NCBI GenBank assembly: GCA_903898215.1 | Contig: CAIUEQ010000075.1 | Location: 1-19,044, forward strand | Length of the DNA stretch: 19,044 nucleotides | DNA from: an uncultured Bacteroidota bacterium | Lineage (GTDB): Bacteria > Bacteroidota > Bacteroidia > UKL13-3 | Direction: 5' to 3' | In this document: piece by piece, positions 1-8,345 of the stretch | Layout: each line of letters begins with the position of its first letter | Numbering within the stretch: the first letter of the stretch is position 1 | Notes under the pieces: generated by a model | The model's database searches: none | The model's input: only the letters and a program-made list of their open reading frames with translations | What the model was told of the DNA's origin: nothing | Made by a program: the position numbers and the translations under genes

Positions 1-46
1 GAAAAGGTGGAAGAAAGAAAAAAGTAATTAGTAACTAAAGATTAAC

Positions 47-131
47 GCGAGAGTGGTGGAATCGGAATACACACAGCACTTAAAATGCTGCGCCTTATGG
101 ATTGAGGGTTCAAGTCCCTCCTTTCGCACCA
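47..131 (+). tRNA. tRNA-Leu (anticodon UAA)
   Basis: The acceptor strands 47-53 and 121-127 pair over seven positions (one G-U), followed by discriminator A128 and an encoded CCA at 129-131. The anticodon stem is 74-78 with 86-90, and the seven-base loop 79-85 places TAA at 81-83, which reads UUA leucine codons. The long variable arm expected of a class II tRNA is present. The 46 bases before it show no clear promoter, so it may be co-transcribed with something upstream of the window and with the tRNA-Val five bases downstream. Confidence 0.95.
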
Positions 132-136
132 AACAT

Positions 137-212
137 GGATCGTTAGCTCAGCGGTAGCAGCGTTTCCCTTACACGGAAAAAGTCGTAGGTTCGATCCCTA
201 CACGATCCACCA
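137..212 (+). tRNA. tRNA-Val (anticodon UAC)
   Basis: The acceptor 137-143 pairs perfectly with 202-208, followed by discriminator A209 and encoded CCA 210-212. The anticodon stem is 163-167 with 175-179, and the loop 168-174 places TAC at 170-172, reading GUA valine codons. It lies five bases after the tRNA-Leu, so the pair is probably one transcript. The stop codon of the opposing response regulator begins four bases beyond its CCA. Confidence 0.95.
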
Positions 213-215
213 AAT

Positions 216-1121
216 TTATTTCCAGATTTTTTTTAATTCTGGATAAGCAACAAGAATATTTTGATTTCTTTTACGATCTAAGTCATTATTAAATTCAATA
301 TATTTGTCGAGAAGATGAGTATGATCTTCACTATTCATGTAATTTAATACATCAGTCCATGACTTGATACTATAATTTTTAGATTCTAACCATTGGCAGT
401 GGAGTTTTATTTTTTCACTAATCTCATTCTTAAATTCAATGGGCAATATACGACTACTCATATTTTCTGGAAACACTAAATTTGTCATTCTCCATTTTGT
501 AACATCCAATAAATTGATGATGGTGGAACGATGTATTTGAATAAAAACATCTTCAGGTAATTTTGTATTCCAATTTTTAATTGAATTGTAGGTAATACTC
601 AATTTACCATCGTTTAAATAAACTTTAGTATAATTTCCGTATGCCTCGATATAGTTGATATCCTTAATTTTTACAAAGCACAGTTTATTATCAAACGACA
701 AAAGAATAATGTGATCTATGCCGAACTTCTCTTCTGAAGTATCATTCCAAATTTGATTGTCCTGATTATTGCTAACCTTTTCGATAGCTTTAGAAAGTCG
801 TTCTAAGCTAATCGGCTTTAATAAATAATCAACAGCATTCATTTCAAATGCTTTAATAGCGTAATCAGGATGCGAGGTAATAAAAATCACCATCGGCTTG
901 TAATTTAAATTCGATAAAAGATCAATTGATGTTTGACCATTTAAATCAACATCCAAAAAAAGCAGATCGGGTTTTTCTTCTTGAATTATAGCTTTTGCTT
1001 CATCGTAATCAGATGCCTCGCCTACTATCTGAACTTGTTCAAAATTACTGAGTAACTTTTTTAATACAGCTCTCATTGATTCAACATCATCAACTATTAC
1101 TGCTTTAATTTGTTCTTTCAT
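216..1121 (-). CDS. LytTR-family response regulator with a C-terminal extension
   Basis: Cytoplasmic two-component response regulator and DNA-binding transcription factor of the LytR/AlgR type. The receiver domain spans about residues 5-118, with the acidic pair D11/D12, phosphoacceptor D57 in FLDVDL, T82 and K102 in YLLKP. A LytTR DNA-binding domain follows at about 135-242, with the family signature IHRSTIIN near 196-203. About 55 residues (247-301) follow the LytTR domain; they are charged, contain no recognised domain, and make the protein longer than the usual 230-260 residues. No histidine kinase is adjacent, so the partner must lie elsewhere. The start ATG is at 1119-1121. The stop lies almost against the tRNA-Val. 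Target genes cannot be inferred from the sequence. Confidence 0.9.
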   Translation of the reverse strand: MKEQIKAVIVDDVESMRAVLKKLLSNFEQVQIVGEASDYDEAKAIIQEEKPDLLFLDVDLNGQTSIDLLSNLNYKPMVIFITSHPDYAIKAFEMNAVDYLLKPISLERLSKAIEKVSNNQDNQIWNDTSEEKFGIDHIILLSFDNKLCFVKIKDINYIEAYGNYTKVYLNDGKLSITYNSIKNWNTKLPEDVFIQIHRSTIINLLDVTKWRMTNLVFPENMSSRILPIEFKNEISEKIKLHCQWLESKNYSIKSWTDVLNYMNSEDHTHLLDKYIEFNNDLDRKRNQNILVAYPELKKIWK

Positions 1122-1297
1122 GCAAATAATATTTTTTGAAAAAGATATTTTTCTCGTTCAATATTAAGATATCTCAACTCAAATACAAAATCTTATCAGT
1201 TAAATAACAAAAAATACAGTTTAACTTTTAAATATCCTTTATTATTAATTAATTAGAGCAACCTGTCTTAGAAAAATAAAACTCAACAAAATCTCCC

Positions 1298-2803
1298 TTA
1301 ACCTTTCTCGGGTCTCATTTGCGGGAAGAACAGTACATCCTGAATTGAAGGCTGATTGGTAATGATCATGCTTAAACGATCTATTCCAATTCCAAGACCA
1401 GCTGTTGGAGGCATTCCATACTCAAGTGCCCTTAAAAAATCTTCATCAAGCATCATCGCTTCATCATCGCCACGTTTGCCTAACTCAAGTTGGTCTTCAA
1501 AACGTTTTCTTTGATCAATTGGGTCATTTAATTCTGAGAATGCATTACAAATTTCTTTCCCATTACATATTGCTTCAAAACGTTCTACCAAACCTTCTTT
1601 AGTTCTGTGTTTCTTAGCAAGTGGACTCATTTCAACAGGATAATCGGTAATAAATGTTGGCTGAATTAAATGAGGCTCACATTTAGCTCCAAAAATTTCA
1701 TCAATTAATTTCCCTCGTCCCATTGATTTATCAGTATGAATATCCAGTTGTGTGCATGTTTCAACTAATGCAGCTTCGTCCATTTGGCTAATATCGATTT
1801 GAGTAAAATGTTGAATTGCTTCATACATAGTAAATCGTTTCCATGGACGTTGGAAATTGATCATATTTTCGCCAACTTTTATTTCAGTAGTTCCATGAAT
1901 TTCGATTGCAATTCTTTCAATCATTTCTTCCACCAAATTCATCATCCATTCATAATCTTTATAAGCTACGTATAATTCAATTTGCGTAAACTCGGGATTA
2001 TGAAAACGGCTCATTCCTTCATTTCTAAAATCTTTAGAAAACTCATAAACGCCATCAAACCCTCCAACAATTAATCTTTTTAAATACAACTCATTTGCAA
2101 TGCGCAAGTACAAAGTCATATCCAAAGTATTGTGATGCGTTTTAAAAGGTTTTGCAGCAGCACCTCCGTAAAGTGGCTGTAATATTGGTGTTTCAACTTC
2201 TAGGTATCCTTTGTCGTTTAAATAAGTACGCATGGTATTTACCAATTGTGTACGTTTTCTGAAAGTGTCTTTCACACCTTCGGTAACAATTAAATCAACA
2301 TAACGCTGGCGGTAACGAAATTCAGGATCACTTACTTCATCAAACTTTTCGCCATCCTTTTCTTTTACAACCGGAAGAGGTTTTAAAGCTTTAGAAAGCA
2401 ATTTTAATTCTTCAACATGAATTGAAGTTTCACCGGTTTTTGTGGTAAACACATAACCTTTCACACCAATAATATCTCCAATATCGATCAGCTTTTTAAA
2501 AACGGTGTCGTATAAAACTTTGTCATCGCTTTTGCAAATATCATCACGTCTGATGTACAATTGAATTCTTCCAGTAGAATCCTGAATTACTGCAAATGCA
2601 GCTTTTCCCATATCACGAACGCTCATCACACGACCAGCAATGCTGATATTCTTAAATTCAATCTTATCAGAATCGTAATGTGTTAAAATATCTTTTGCTG
2701 AGGTATTCACTTCAAAAGTTTCTGCCGGATATGGGTTCACTCCCAATTCCAAAAGATCATTCATCTTTTGTCTGCGTAATAATTCCTGTTCGGTTAATTC
2801 CAT
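1298..2803 (-). CDS. lysS: Lysyl-tRNA synthetase, class II
   Basis: Charges tRNA-Lys with lysine in the cytoplasm using ATP. An N-terminal OB-fold anticodon-binding domain covers about residues 50-140. The class II core follows: motif 1 around GYLEVETPILQP, motif 2 with DFRNEGMSRFHNPEF, and motif 3 with GLGIGIDRLSM close to the C-terminus. The length (501 residues) is normal for bacterial LysS. I chose the ATG at 2801-2803; a GTG two codons upstream (2809) is the longest reading and cannot be excluded. A Bacteroidota -7 box lies just upstream at 2827-2834, leaving a short leader. The gene stands alone, diverging from rlmN; the response regulator downstream is on the same strand but 176 bases away. 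Confidence 0.95.
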   Translation of the reverse strand: MELTEQELLRRQKMNDLLELGVNPYPAETFEVNTSAKDILTHYDSDKIEFKNISIAGRVMSVRDMGKAAFAVIQDSTGRIQLYIRRDDICKSDDKVLYDTVFKKLIDIGDIIGVKGYVFTTKTGETSIHVEELKLLSKALKPLPVVKEKDGEKFDEVSDPEFRYRQRYVDLIVTEGVKDTFRKRTQLVNTMRTYLNDKGYLEVETPILQPLYGGAAAKPFKTHHNTLDMTLYLRIANELYLKRLIVGGFDGVYEFSKDFRNEGMSRFHNPEFTQIELYVAYKDYEWMMNLVEEMIERIAIEIHGTTEIKVGENMINFQRPWKRFTMYEAIQHFTQIDISQMDEAALVETCTQLDIHTDKSMGRGKLIDEIFGAKCEPHLIQPTFITDYPVEMSPLAKKHRTKEGLVERFEAICNGKEICNAFSELNDPIDQRKRFEDQLELGKRGDDEAMMLDEDFLRALEYGMPPTAGLGIGIDRLSMIITNQPSIQDVLFFPQMRPEKG

Positions 2804-2826
2804 TTTCACTTTTTTTTTAATTGTGG

Positions 2827-2834
2827 CAAAAATA
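2827..2834 (-). promoter_or_regulatory. Candidate -7 box for lysS
   Basis: Read on the minus strand this is TATTTTTG, a full match to the Bacteroidota -7 consensus TAnnTTTG, about 23 bases ahead of the lysS ATG. No TTG-type -33 element is found at the expected 17-20 base spacing, so the call rests on the -7 match and position only. Confidence 0.5.
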
Positions 2835-2909
2835 CATTTAGGTTTTGATTTAGGAAGTGAAATATAAAACTTGCAGAATATTACACGAATATTTTGGATT
2901 GTGTCTGCT

Positions 2910-2917
2910 TATCTTCG
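2910..2917 (+). promoter_or_regulatory. Candidate -7 box for rlmN
   Basis: TATCTTCG matches the TAnnTT(T/C)G form seen at the better promoters in this window and ends nine bases before the ATG at 2927. A TTTTGG lies upstream at 2892-2897, but the spacing of about 13 bases is shorter than usual. If real, the mRNA has almost no leader, and the in-frame TTG at 2894 lies in the promoter and cannot be the start codon. Confidence 0.45.
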
Positions 2918-2926
2918 CAACCTCAA

Positions 2927-3988
2927 ATGACTAAAATTAAAAAAGACATTCGCGCGCTTTCACTTTCAGAATTGAAGGAAGAATTTATTTTGATGGGAGA
3001 AAAAAACTTCCGTGGACAGCAGGTTTATGAATGGTTGTGGAAAAAATCGGCACACAGTTTTGAAGCGATGAGTAACCTTTCGAAAGAGTTGCGTGAAAAA
3101 CTGAATGATAATTTTGTGATCAACGCTGTTATTGTGGATGAGAAACAAATAAGCGATGACAAAACAATAAAAAATTCTCTCAAATTATTTGATGGAAATA
3201 TTGTTGAAGGTGTTTTAATTCCTACCGAAACTCGAATGACAGCTTGTGTTTCAGTTCAGGTTGGATGCAGTTTAACTTGTAGATTTTGTGCCACTGGAAA
3301 ACTTGAACGTCTAAGAAATTTAAATGCAGATGAAATTTATGATGAAGTTGTATTGATAAAAGAACAAGCAGATAAATATTACCAAAAACCACTTACAAAT
3401 ATTGTGTTCATGGGAATGGGCGAACCATTGCTCAACTACAATAATGTGATAGATGCCATCGAAAAAATAACAGGAGAAGATGGGTTGAACATGGCTTCAG
3501 ATCGCATTACCGTAAGCACTGCCGGCATTGCAAAAATGATCAGAAAATTGGGAGATGATGAAGTAAAATTCAATTTGGCTTTATCACTTCATGCGGCAAA
3601 TGATGAAAAAAGAAATCGCATTATGCCGATAAATGAAAGCAACAGTTTACAAGAATTAGGCGAGGCTTTGGCTTATTATTATTCGAAAACAAAAAACAAA
3701 GTAACCTTTGAATACATTGTTTTTAAAGACATCAACGATACGATAAAAGATGCTGAAGAATTATTTCAATTCTCAAAATATGTTCCTTCAAAAATTAATT
3801 TGATAGAATATAATTCTACGGGTGATGGAGAATTTCAAAACACATCAGGAAATAAATTACACCGCTTTAAAGATTATCTCGAAGAAAAAGGTTTAACAGC
3901 AACCATTCGCAGAAGCCGAGGAAGAGATATTGATGCTGCTTGCGGACAGCTTGCAAACAAAAAACATCCTGAAGCGAAAATGCAATAA
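2927..3988 (+). CDS. rlmN: Dual-specificity 23S rRNA/tRNA adenine C2 methyltransferase, radical SAM
   Basis: RlmN methylates C2 of A2503 in 23S rRNA and of A37 in some tRNAs by a radical SAM, methyl-cysteine mechanism. The protein has 353 residues from the ATG at 2927. The radical SAM cluster CX3CX2C is at C114, C118 and C121 (CSLTCRFC). The two mechanism cysteines expected from E. coli RlmN are visible at C107 (TACVS) and C339 (DAACGQ). An N-terminal helical RNA-binding part with FRGQQVYEWLW precedes the barrel. The open frame extends 11 codons further to a TTG, but that region overlaps the likely promoter. Monocistronic; 94 bases separate it from the stress protein gene. Confidence 0.95.
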   Translation: MTKIKKDIRALSLSELKEEFILMGEKNFRGQQVYEWLWKKSAHSFEAMSNLSKELREKLNDNFVINAVIVDEKQISDDKTIKNSLKLFDGNIVEGVLIPTETRMTACVSVQVGCSLTCRFCATGKLERLRNLNADEIYDEVVLIKEQADKYYQKPLTNIVFMGMGEPLLNYNNVIDAIEKITGEDGLNMASDRITVSTAGIAKMIRKLGDDEVKFNLALSLHAANDEKRNRIMPINESNSLQELGEALAYYYSKTKNKVTFEYIVFKDINDTIKDAEELFQFSKYVPSKINLIEYNSTGDGEFQNTSGNKLHRFKDYLEEKGLTATIRRSRGRDIDAACGQLANKKHPEAKMQ

Positions 3989-4082
3989 AATTAATGATGA
4001 ATATCATTTTACATGATATGATTAAAATGTTAGCTTTGGTTAGGATTTTTTATAGTAAAGACTCTTTCTAAAATTAAAAATC

Positions 4083-4907
4083 ATGATCTCAAACATTTTA
4101 GTTCCTACCGACTTTTCAGATGTAGCAAACAATGCACTTCATTTTGCTTTAAAGTTTGCTCAAAAAGCCAATGCGAAAATTTCTGTATTGCATGTTTCGC
4201 ATATACCCGTTGTTGATGCTTCATTTCCGGCAGAAGTTTATGAAACTTTTATGACAGAAATTGAAGAAACTACAAAATCAAATTTTGATAAAATCGAAAA
4301 TGATTATCTAAAAAACTCTGGTGTTGAATATGAAATTTATAGTGTAATGGGATTTGTGAATGATGAAGTAAAAGAATTTGCAGACAAAAACAAGATCGAT
4401 CTTATTATCATGGGAACAACTGGTGCAAGTGGCATTCAGGAAATTTTAGTTGGAAGTAATGCCTCGTCAATTGTTGCAAAATCCAATATCCCTGTTTTAG
4501 TTATCCCTCCATCTTCAACCTATCATGAGTTAAAACATATTGTATATTCAAGTGATTATAACGAGCCTGAATTCCCTGCCGTTTCACGCTTGATTTATTT
4601 TGCAGAATTATATGATGCTAACATTAGTGTATTGCATGTAAAAAATGAAGCAGACAGATTTTTTGATTCAGCAAATAATTTCTTTGTGAGAAACAAACAC
4701 AATATTTCGTATGAAAAAATTAAAATGGTGAAATTACCTGAAGGAGATGTGATGGATAAAATCAACGAATTTATTGTGAGTGAACATGCTGATATGCTGG
4801 TGATGGCAAAACATAACCGCAGTTTCTTTGACAGAATTTTTCACAGAAGTTTAAGCAAACACATGACTTACCACACAAAAATCCCTTTACTGGTGTTGAA
4901 TAAATAA
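4083..4907 (+). CDS. Universal stress protein with tandem USP domains
   Basis: Cytoplasmic UspA-superfamily protein of 274 residues, with two domains at about 1-142 and 150-272. Domain 1 carries the nucleotide-binding signature G-2X-G-9X-G(S/T), visible as GTTGASG at 111-117 and VGSNASS at 123-129, so ATP binding is expected there. Domain 2 has the same layout, but the first glycines are replaced (MAKHNRSFFDRIFHRSLSKH), so it probably does not bind ATP in the same way. One intact and one degenerate domain is a common arrangement for tandem USPs. The start is the ATG at 4083 with an A-rich leader. No partner gene is adjacent. Its function is usually linked to growth arrest or stress, but no specific role can be read here. 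Confidence 0.85.
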   Translation: MISNILVPTDFSDVANNALHFALKFAQKANAKISVLHVSHIPVVDASFPAEVYETFMTEIEETTKSNFDKIENDYLKNSGVEYEIYSVMGFVNDEVKEFADKNKIDLIIMGTTGASGIQEILVGSNASSIVAKSNIPVLVIPPSSTYHELKHIVYSSDYNEPEFPAVSRLIYFAELYDANISVLHVKNEADRFFDSANNFFVRNKHNISYEKIKMVKLPEGDVMDKINEFIVSEHADMLVMAKHNRSFFDRIFHRSLSKHMTYHTKIPLLVLNK

Positions 4908-4909
4908 AA

Positions 4910-4965
4910 GCAATCTGCAATAAACAATTGGCAAAAAATAATTGGCAATTTGTAAAAGTAAAAAG
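4910..4965. repeat. Degenerate 7-bp tandem array between usp and ilvE
   Basis: Starting two bases after the usp stop codon, the gap divides into consecutive heptamers: GCAATCT, then GCAATAA, then ACAATTG, then GCAAAAA, then ATAATTG, then GCAATTT, and two more diverged ones. The units share a GCAATTG-like core and keep a constant 7-bp register. The array fills most of the space between two convergent genes, where a terminator would be expected, but I see no strong hairpin with a T tract. Confidence 0.55.
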
Positions 4966-4980
4966 GTATAAAATAACAAA

Positions 4981-6039
4981 CTATATTTTCATTATCCAAC
5001 CAAATTTATCTTCTACTTGCGAAGTATAAATTCCTCCAAGGGTATTGTATAATAAATTTGAAACTTCACGTTCTTCAACTGGTGGCAATATGAGGTCTTT
5101 GCCTTTATAATTAATTCCTGCAATTTTTGCAATGATGGCTGCAGTACCTGTTCCGAAGGCATCTTTCAAAATTCCTTTATCGTAAGCTTCAGCAATTTCT
5201 TTCATCGAAATTTTTCGTTCTTCTACTTTAAAACCTCTATCTTTTAATACCTGAATACAAGATTTGCGTGTGATTCCTTGTAAAATTGTACCATCAATAT
5301 TTGGTGTAAGAACAGTATCTCCAATAACAAAAAACAGATTTGTAGTTCCTGATTCTTCCACATATTCATGCTCACGTCCATCAGTCCAAATAATCTGGTC
5401 GTATCCTTTTTGTTGTGCTTCAAAAGTTGGTAACATTGATGCTCCATAGTTTCCGGCAGCTTTAACAAATCCAACTCCACCATTAAAAGCGCGAACGTAT
5501 TTTTCTTCAACAATTACATTTATTGGTTTTGGGTAATAACTGTTAACTGGGCAAGTAAAAATAATGAATGTGAAATTCTTTGAAGGTCGAACACCAACAT
5601 AATCATCAGTAGCAAACATAAATGGTCGAAGATATAAGGCACTTCCAATCTTAGTAGGAATCCATTGCTCGTCTATTTTAACTAATTGCTTTAGCCCTTC
5701 AATAAATATCTCTTCTGGCAACTCGGGCATTGCCATTCTTTTTGCCGACAAATTCATTCTCTCGATATTTTCAACAGGCCTGAAAAGTTGAGCTTTCCCA
5801 TTTTGATCTTTGAAAGCTTTCATTCCTTCAAAAATTGATTGACCGTAATGTAATGCAGAAAGTGATGGCGCTAATAAAATATCTCCATAGGGCAATATCT
5901 GAGGGTTTTTCCATTCACCATCACTGTAATCAACTCTAAACATGTGGTCTGAAAATATTGTTCCGAATTGAATATTTTCGAAATCAACCTTATGAATTCT
6001 TGAGTGTTGAGTTTTATTAATTTTTATAGATATTGCCAT
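4981..6039 (-). CDS. ilvE: Branched-chain amino acid aminotransferase
   Basis: PLP-dependent class IV aminotransferase of 352 residues that interconverts leucine, isoleucine and valine with their 2-oxo acids using glutamate/2-oxoglutarate. The length and the N-terminal SALHYGQSIFEGMKAF block fit the BCAT2-like (longer) subgroup. The PLP lysine is K193 in FVKAAGNYGAS. The cofactor loop YVEESGTTNLFF is at about 226-237, and the phosphate-binding GTGTAA loop is near the C-terminus. The start ATG is at 6037-6039, only 15 bases from the divergent ATG at 6055, so both promoters must overlap coding sequence. No other ilv/leu genes are present in the window. The enzyme needs PLP, which the pdxH product farther along makes; they are not in one operon. 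Confidence 0.92.
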   Translation of the reverse strand: MAISIKINKTQHSRIHKVDFENIQFGTIFSDHMFRVDYSDGEWKNPQILPYGDILLAPSLSALHYGQSIFEGMKAFKDQNGKAQLFRPVENIERMNLSAKRMAMPELPEEIFIEGLKQLVKIDEQWIPTKIGSALYLRPFMFATDDYVGVRPSKNFTFIIFTCPVNSYYPKPINVIVEEKYVRAFNGGVGFVKAAGNYGASMLPTFEAQQKGYDQIIWTDGREHEYVEESGTTNLFFVIGDTVLTPNIDGTILQGITRKSCIQVLKDRGFKVEERKISMKEIAEAYDKGILKDAFGTGTAAIIAKIAGINYKGKDLILPPVEEREVSNLLYNTLGGIYTSQVEDKFGWIMKI

Positions 6040-6054
6040 TCAATTTTTTTTAAA

Positions 6055-6555
6055 ATGTTGAGCGAAGAAATACAATTATTTGATCTGTTTGATGAATTTT
6101 ATCTCATAAATGATGAACCAAAAATTCAGCCCGTCAAAGGAAAAGAAATTTTAAAAATAACCAAGCGTGAGTTTACTTTTACGGGGACAAACAAAAAGAA
6201 AACGGTTTTTGTTTACAATGATAAAAATCAACTTTCTGGTAACGACACAATAATGCTCGAAAACCTTGTTACAAAAGGTATTAAATGGAGCATGGAAGAT
6301 ATCATCATTATAAATCTATTTCAAAACGAATTTGCTACTATCATTGATATCAAAGATTTTTTTAAACCCGAACAAATTATATTTTGGGGATGTGAAGATT
6401 TTTTAGCTTCAAATAAAATCCCTCAACGTTTACATGAAGTTTTAAAAGGCAAAGAATTAAAAGTGCTAACAGTGAATGAAATTAAAACCTACGATTCAAC
6501 TGAACAAAAAACAATACTTTGGAAATCCATTCAAAATTTACTTGAAATAAAATGA
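6055..6555 (+). CDS. Uncharacterised protein coupled to rdgB
   Basis: A 166-residue cytoplasmic protein without signal peptide or membrane segment that I do not recognise. The stretch LENLVTKGIKWSMEDIIIIN, followed about 25 residues later by EQIIFWG, is arranged like the core of the uracil-DNA-glycosylase fold, which the DNA polymerase III psi subunit also has. That is a weak resemblance only, and catalytic residues are not evident. The ATG at 6055 is preferred over an in-frame GTG at 6004, which would lie inside ilvE on the other strand. Its stop overlaps the rdgB start in an ATGA, so the two are translationally coupled, and a role in nucleotide or DNA metabolism is plausible but unproven. 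Confidence 0.75.
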   Translation: MLSEEIQLFDLFDEFYLINDEPKIQPVKGKEILKITKREFTFTGTNKKKTVFVYNDKNQLSGNDTIMLENLVTKGIKWSMEDIIIINLFQNEFATIIDIKDFFKPEQIIFWGCEDFLASNKIPQRLHEVLKGKELKVLTVNEIKTYDSTEQKTILWKSIQNLLEIK

Positions 6556-7136
6556 ACTTAATTTTTGCCACAAATAATATCAATAAAGCAAAAGAGATAC
6601 AGCATCTCGTTGGTGATTCTGTAACTATTAAAACGCTGATTGAAATTGGATGCTTGGAAGAAATCGTTGAGAATGGGAAAACCTTAACAGAAAATGCCAG
6701 CATCAAAAGCAATTATGTTTTTAACAACTTTAACATGAACTGTTTTGCTGATGATACCGGATTATTAGTTGAATCATTAAATGGTGAACCGGGAATTTAC
6801 AGTGCCAGATATGCAGGCGAACAAAAAGATGCAGGAGACAATATGGATTTATTATTAAAAAATTTGTCGAATATCAAAAACAGAAGAGCTTCTTTTATGA
6901 CAGTTATTTCATTAAAAATAAATGATAAAGAATATTTTTTTGAGGGTGAATTAAAAGGAGAAATTGCATTAGAAAAAAGTGGAAATGGAGGATTTGGTTA
7001 CGACCCTATTTTTATTCCAGAAGGATACACAAAATCACTTGCGGAACTATCGCTTGATGAAAAAAATAAAATCAGCCACAGGGCAAAAGCATTTAATAAA
7101 CTAAAAGATTTTTTAGTACAGAATAATATTAATTAA
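6552..7136 (+). CDS. rdgB: RdgB/HAM1-type XTP/dITP diphosphatase
   Basis: House-cleaning enzyme that hydrolyses dITP, dXTP and ITP to monophosphates plus pyrophosphate and so keeps deaminated purines out of nucleic acids. The 194 residues have the normal family length. Motifs are the N-terminal FATNNINKAKEI substrate loop, the acidic pair D67/D68 in FADDTGLLVE, the loop EPGIYSARYAG, GGFGYDP at about 146-152 and SHRAKAF at 175-181. The start ATG overlaps the stop of the preceding gene by four bases. The stop overlaps the 3' end of the opposing transferase gene by eight bases, within a palindrome. Confidence 0.95.
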   Translation: MNLIFATNNINKAKEIQHLVGDSVTIKTLIEIGCLEEIVENGKTLTENASIKSNYVFNNFNMNCFADDTGLLVESLNGEPGIYSARYAGEQKDAGDNMDLLLKNLSNIKNRRASFMTVISLKINDKEYFFEGELKGEIALEKSGNGGFGYDPIFIPEGYTKSLAELSLDEKNKISHRAKAFNKLKDFLVQNNIN

Positions 7137-7140
7137 TATT
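7125..7140. repeat. 16-bp A/T palindrome shared by two convergent gene ends
   Basis: The sequence AATATTAATTAATATT is identical on both strands and holds the stop codons of both rdgB (7134-7136, plus) and the transferase (7129-7131, minus). Because of the symmetry both proteins end in the same tripeptide, NIN. It is too A/T-rich to be a convincing terminator by itself. Confidence 0.7.
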
Positions 7141-8247
7141 ATCTTTTGAGTTAAACTGTTCTTCTATCTGCTGAGAAATTGGAGTACTTTGATCCGCATC
7201 CAAATCAGCTATTTTATGATTAAAAATATATACTGGAATCTGTGACAGTATAAGAGCTAAGGTTCCTACAATCAATAATATTGTGACAGTTGAACTGTCT
7301 TTTATCATAAAAGCAATCAGTACAAAAAGCACATTAATAATATACATTACTAATGAAACTTCTTTATGACCTAAGCCAATTTTTATCAATGAATGATGCA
7401 AATGATTTTTGTCGGCTGTAAATGGAGATTTTTTATTCAGCAATCTTATTATAAACACTCTTAAGGTATCAAATAAGGGAATAATCAGAATGGCTACTGC
7501 TATAGCTGGTGCAGATAATAATTTATATGCATTTTCGGTTCCTGGGCTATTAAATTCTATAAATCTTATTGCAAAAATTGCCAGTAAGAATCCTGTCGTG
7601 AGTGAACCTCCATCACCCATAAAAATTTTTGCAGGATTGAAATTAAAAACTAAGAATCCTAGTAAAGCACCAGCAAGGGCGAATGCTAAAATAGCCCATC
7701 CAGGCTGATCAATAAAATTAAACCATAAACCAAATGTTACAGAAATAATAAAACCTAATCCTCCAGCCAAACCATCAACACCATCTATCAAGTTAAAAGC
7801 ATTTGTAATTACAACTATAGTAAAAAGTGTAATTGCGTAACTAGCCCAAATTGGAATTTCATAAATCCCAAAGATTCCAAAAAAACTTGTGAGGCGAATA
7901 TCTTCACCTATGATGGTTAATGAAATAGCAAATATCTGACTGAAGAGTTTTTTTATCGGTGACAAAATAATGATGTCATCTTTGAGTCCAACAAAAAAAA
8001 GAATAATTAATGCTGCTTGAAGATATTGTAATCTGCCCATCCCATCAGGAATCCCCCAGATACTGGAAGCAATAGCGAATCCAGCAATTATTGCAACTCC
8101 TCCTAAGCGTGGAATTTTTGCTGTGTGCAATTTTCGCTTATCGGGTTTGTCATACAATCCTTTAAGTTTTGCAACAGTAATAATGGAAGGAATTCCAAAA
8201 ATTACAATCAGTAGTGATGTTAAAAAAGAGAGGATAATATTTTGCAT
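7129..8247 (-). CDS. WecA/TagO-like undecaprenyl-phosphate sugar-1-phosphate transferase
   Basis: Integral membrane enzyme of the MraY/WecA superfamily (372 residues, roughly ten or eleven membrane helices) that transfers a HexNAc-1-phosphate from a UDP-sugar to undecaprenyl phosphate, the first step for O-antigen, exopolysaccharide or related glycans. Visible motifs are KLHTAKIPRLGGVAI, the first DD (KDDIII), NAFNLIDGVDGLAGG, the catalytic FMGDGGSLTTGF, and the histidine-rich cytoplasmic loop DKNHLHHSL, which favours the WecA/TagO/RgpG branch over MraY. The sugar cannot be assigned. The start ATG is 8245-8247. The C-terminal 25 residues are polar and cytoplasmic. The gene is alone, not in a visible polysaccharide cluster. 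Confidence 0.88.
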   Translation of the reverse strand: MQNIILSFLTSLLIVIFGIPSIITVAKLKGLYDKPDKRKLHTAKIPRLGGVAIIAGFAIASSIWGIPDGMGRLQYLQAALIILFFVGLKDDIIILSPIKKLFSQIFAISLTIIGEDIRLTSFFGIFGIYEIPIWASYAITLFTIVVITNAFNLIDGVDGLAGGLGFIISVTFGLWFNFIDQPGWAILAFALAGALLGFLVFNFNPAKIFMGDGGSLTTGFLLAIFAIRFIEFNSPGTENAYKLLSAPAIAVAILIIPLFDTLRVFIIRLLNKKSPFTADKNHLHHSLIKIGLGHKEVSLVMYIINVLFVLIAFMIKDSSTVTILLIVGTLALILSQIPVYIFNHKIADLDADQSTPISQQIEEQFNSKDNIN

Positions 8248-8345
8248 TTTAAGCTTCTAACTTGTTTCTTATATGTACAAATTAAAGGGAAAATTTATAA
8301 AATGCCCAATATTAAATGATTAAAGCAAACAAGTCGATTAAAAAA

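Noticed and set aside
1122..1297. Gap between lysS and the response regulator examined for RNA genes, promoters and repeats.
   Set aside because: I see only A/T-rich sequence; a TATTATTTG next to the start would place transcription inside the coding region and does not fit the -7 spacing.
2894..2926. In-frame TTG start 11 codons upstream for rlmN.
   Set aside because: The added residues are not RlmN-like, and the -7 box for the gene lies within this stretch.
3991..4030. Possible weak hairpin (AATGAT/ATCATT) after rlmN as a terminator.
   Set aside because: The stem is only six A/T-rich base pairs and no T tract follows; similar structures are expected by chance at this base composition.
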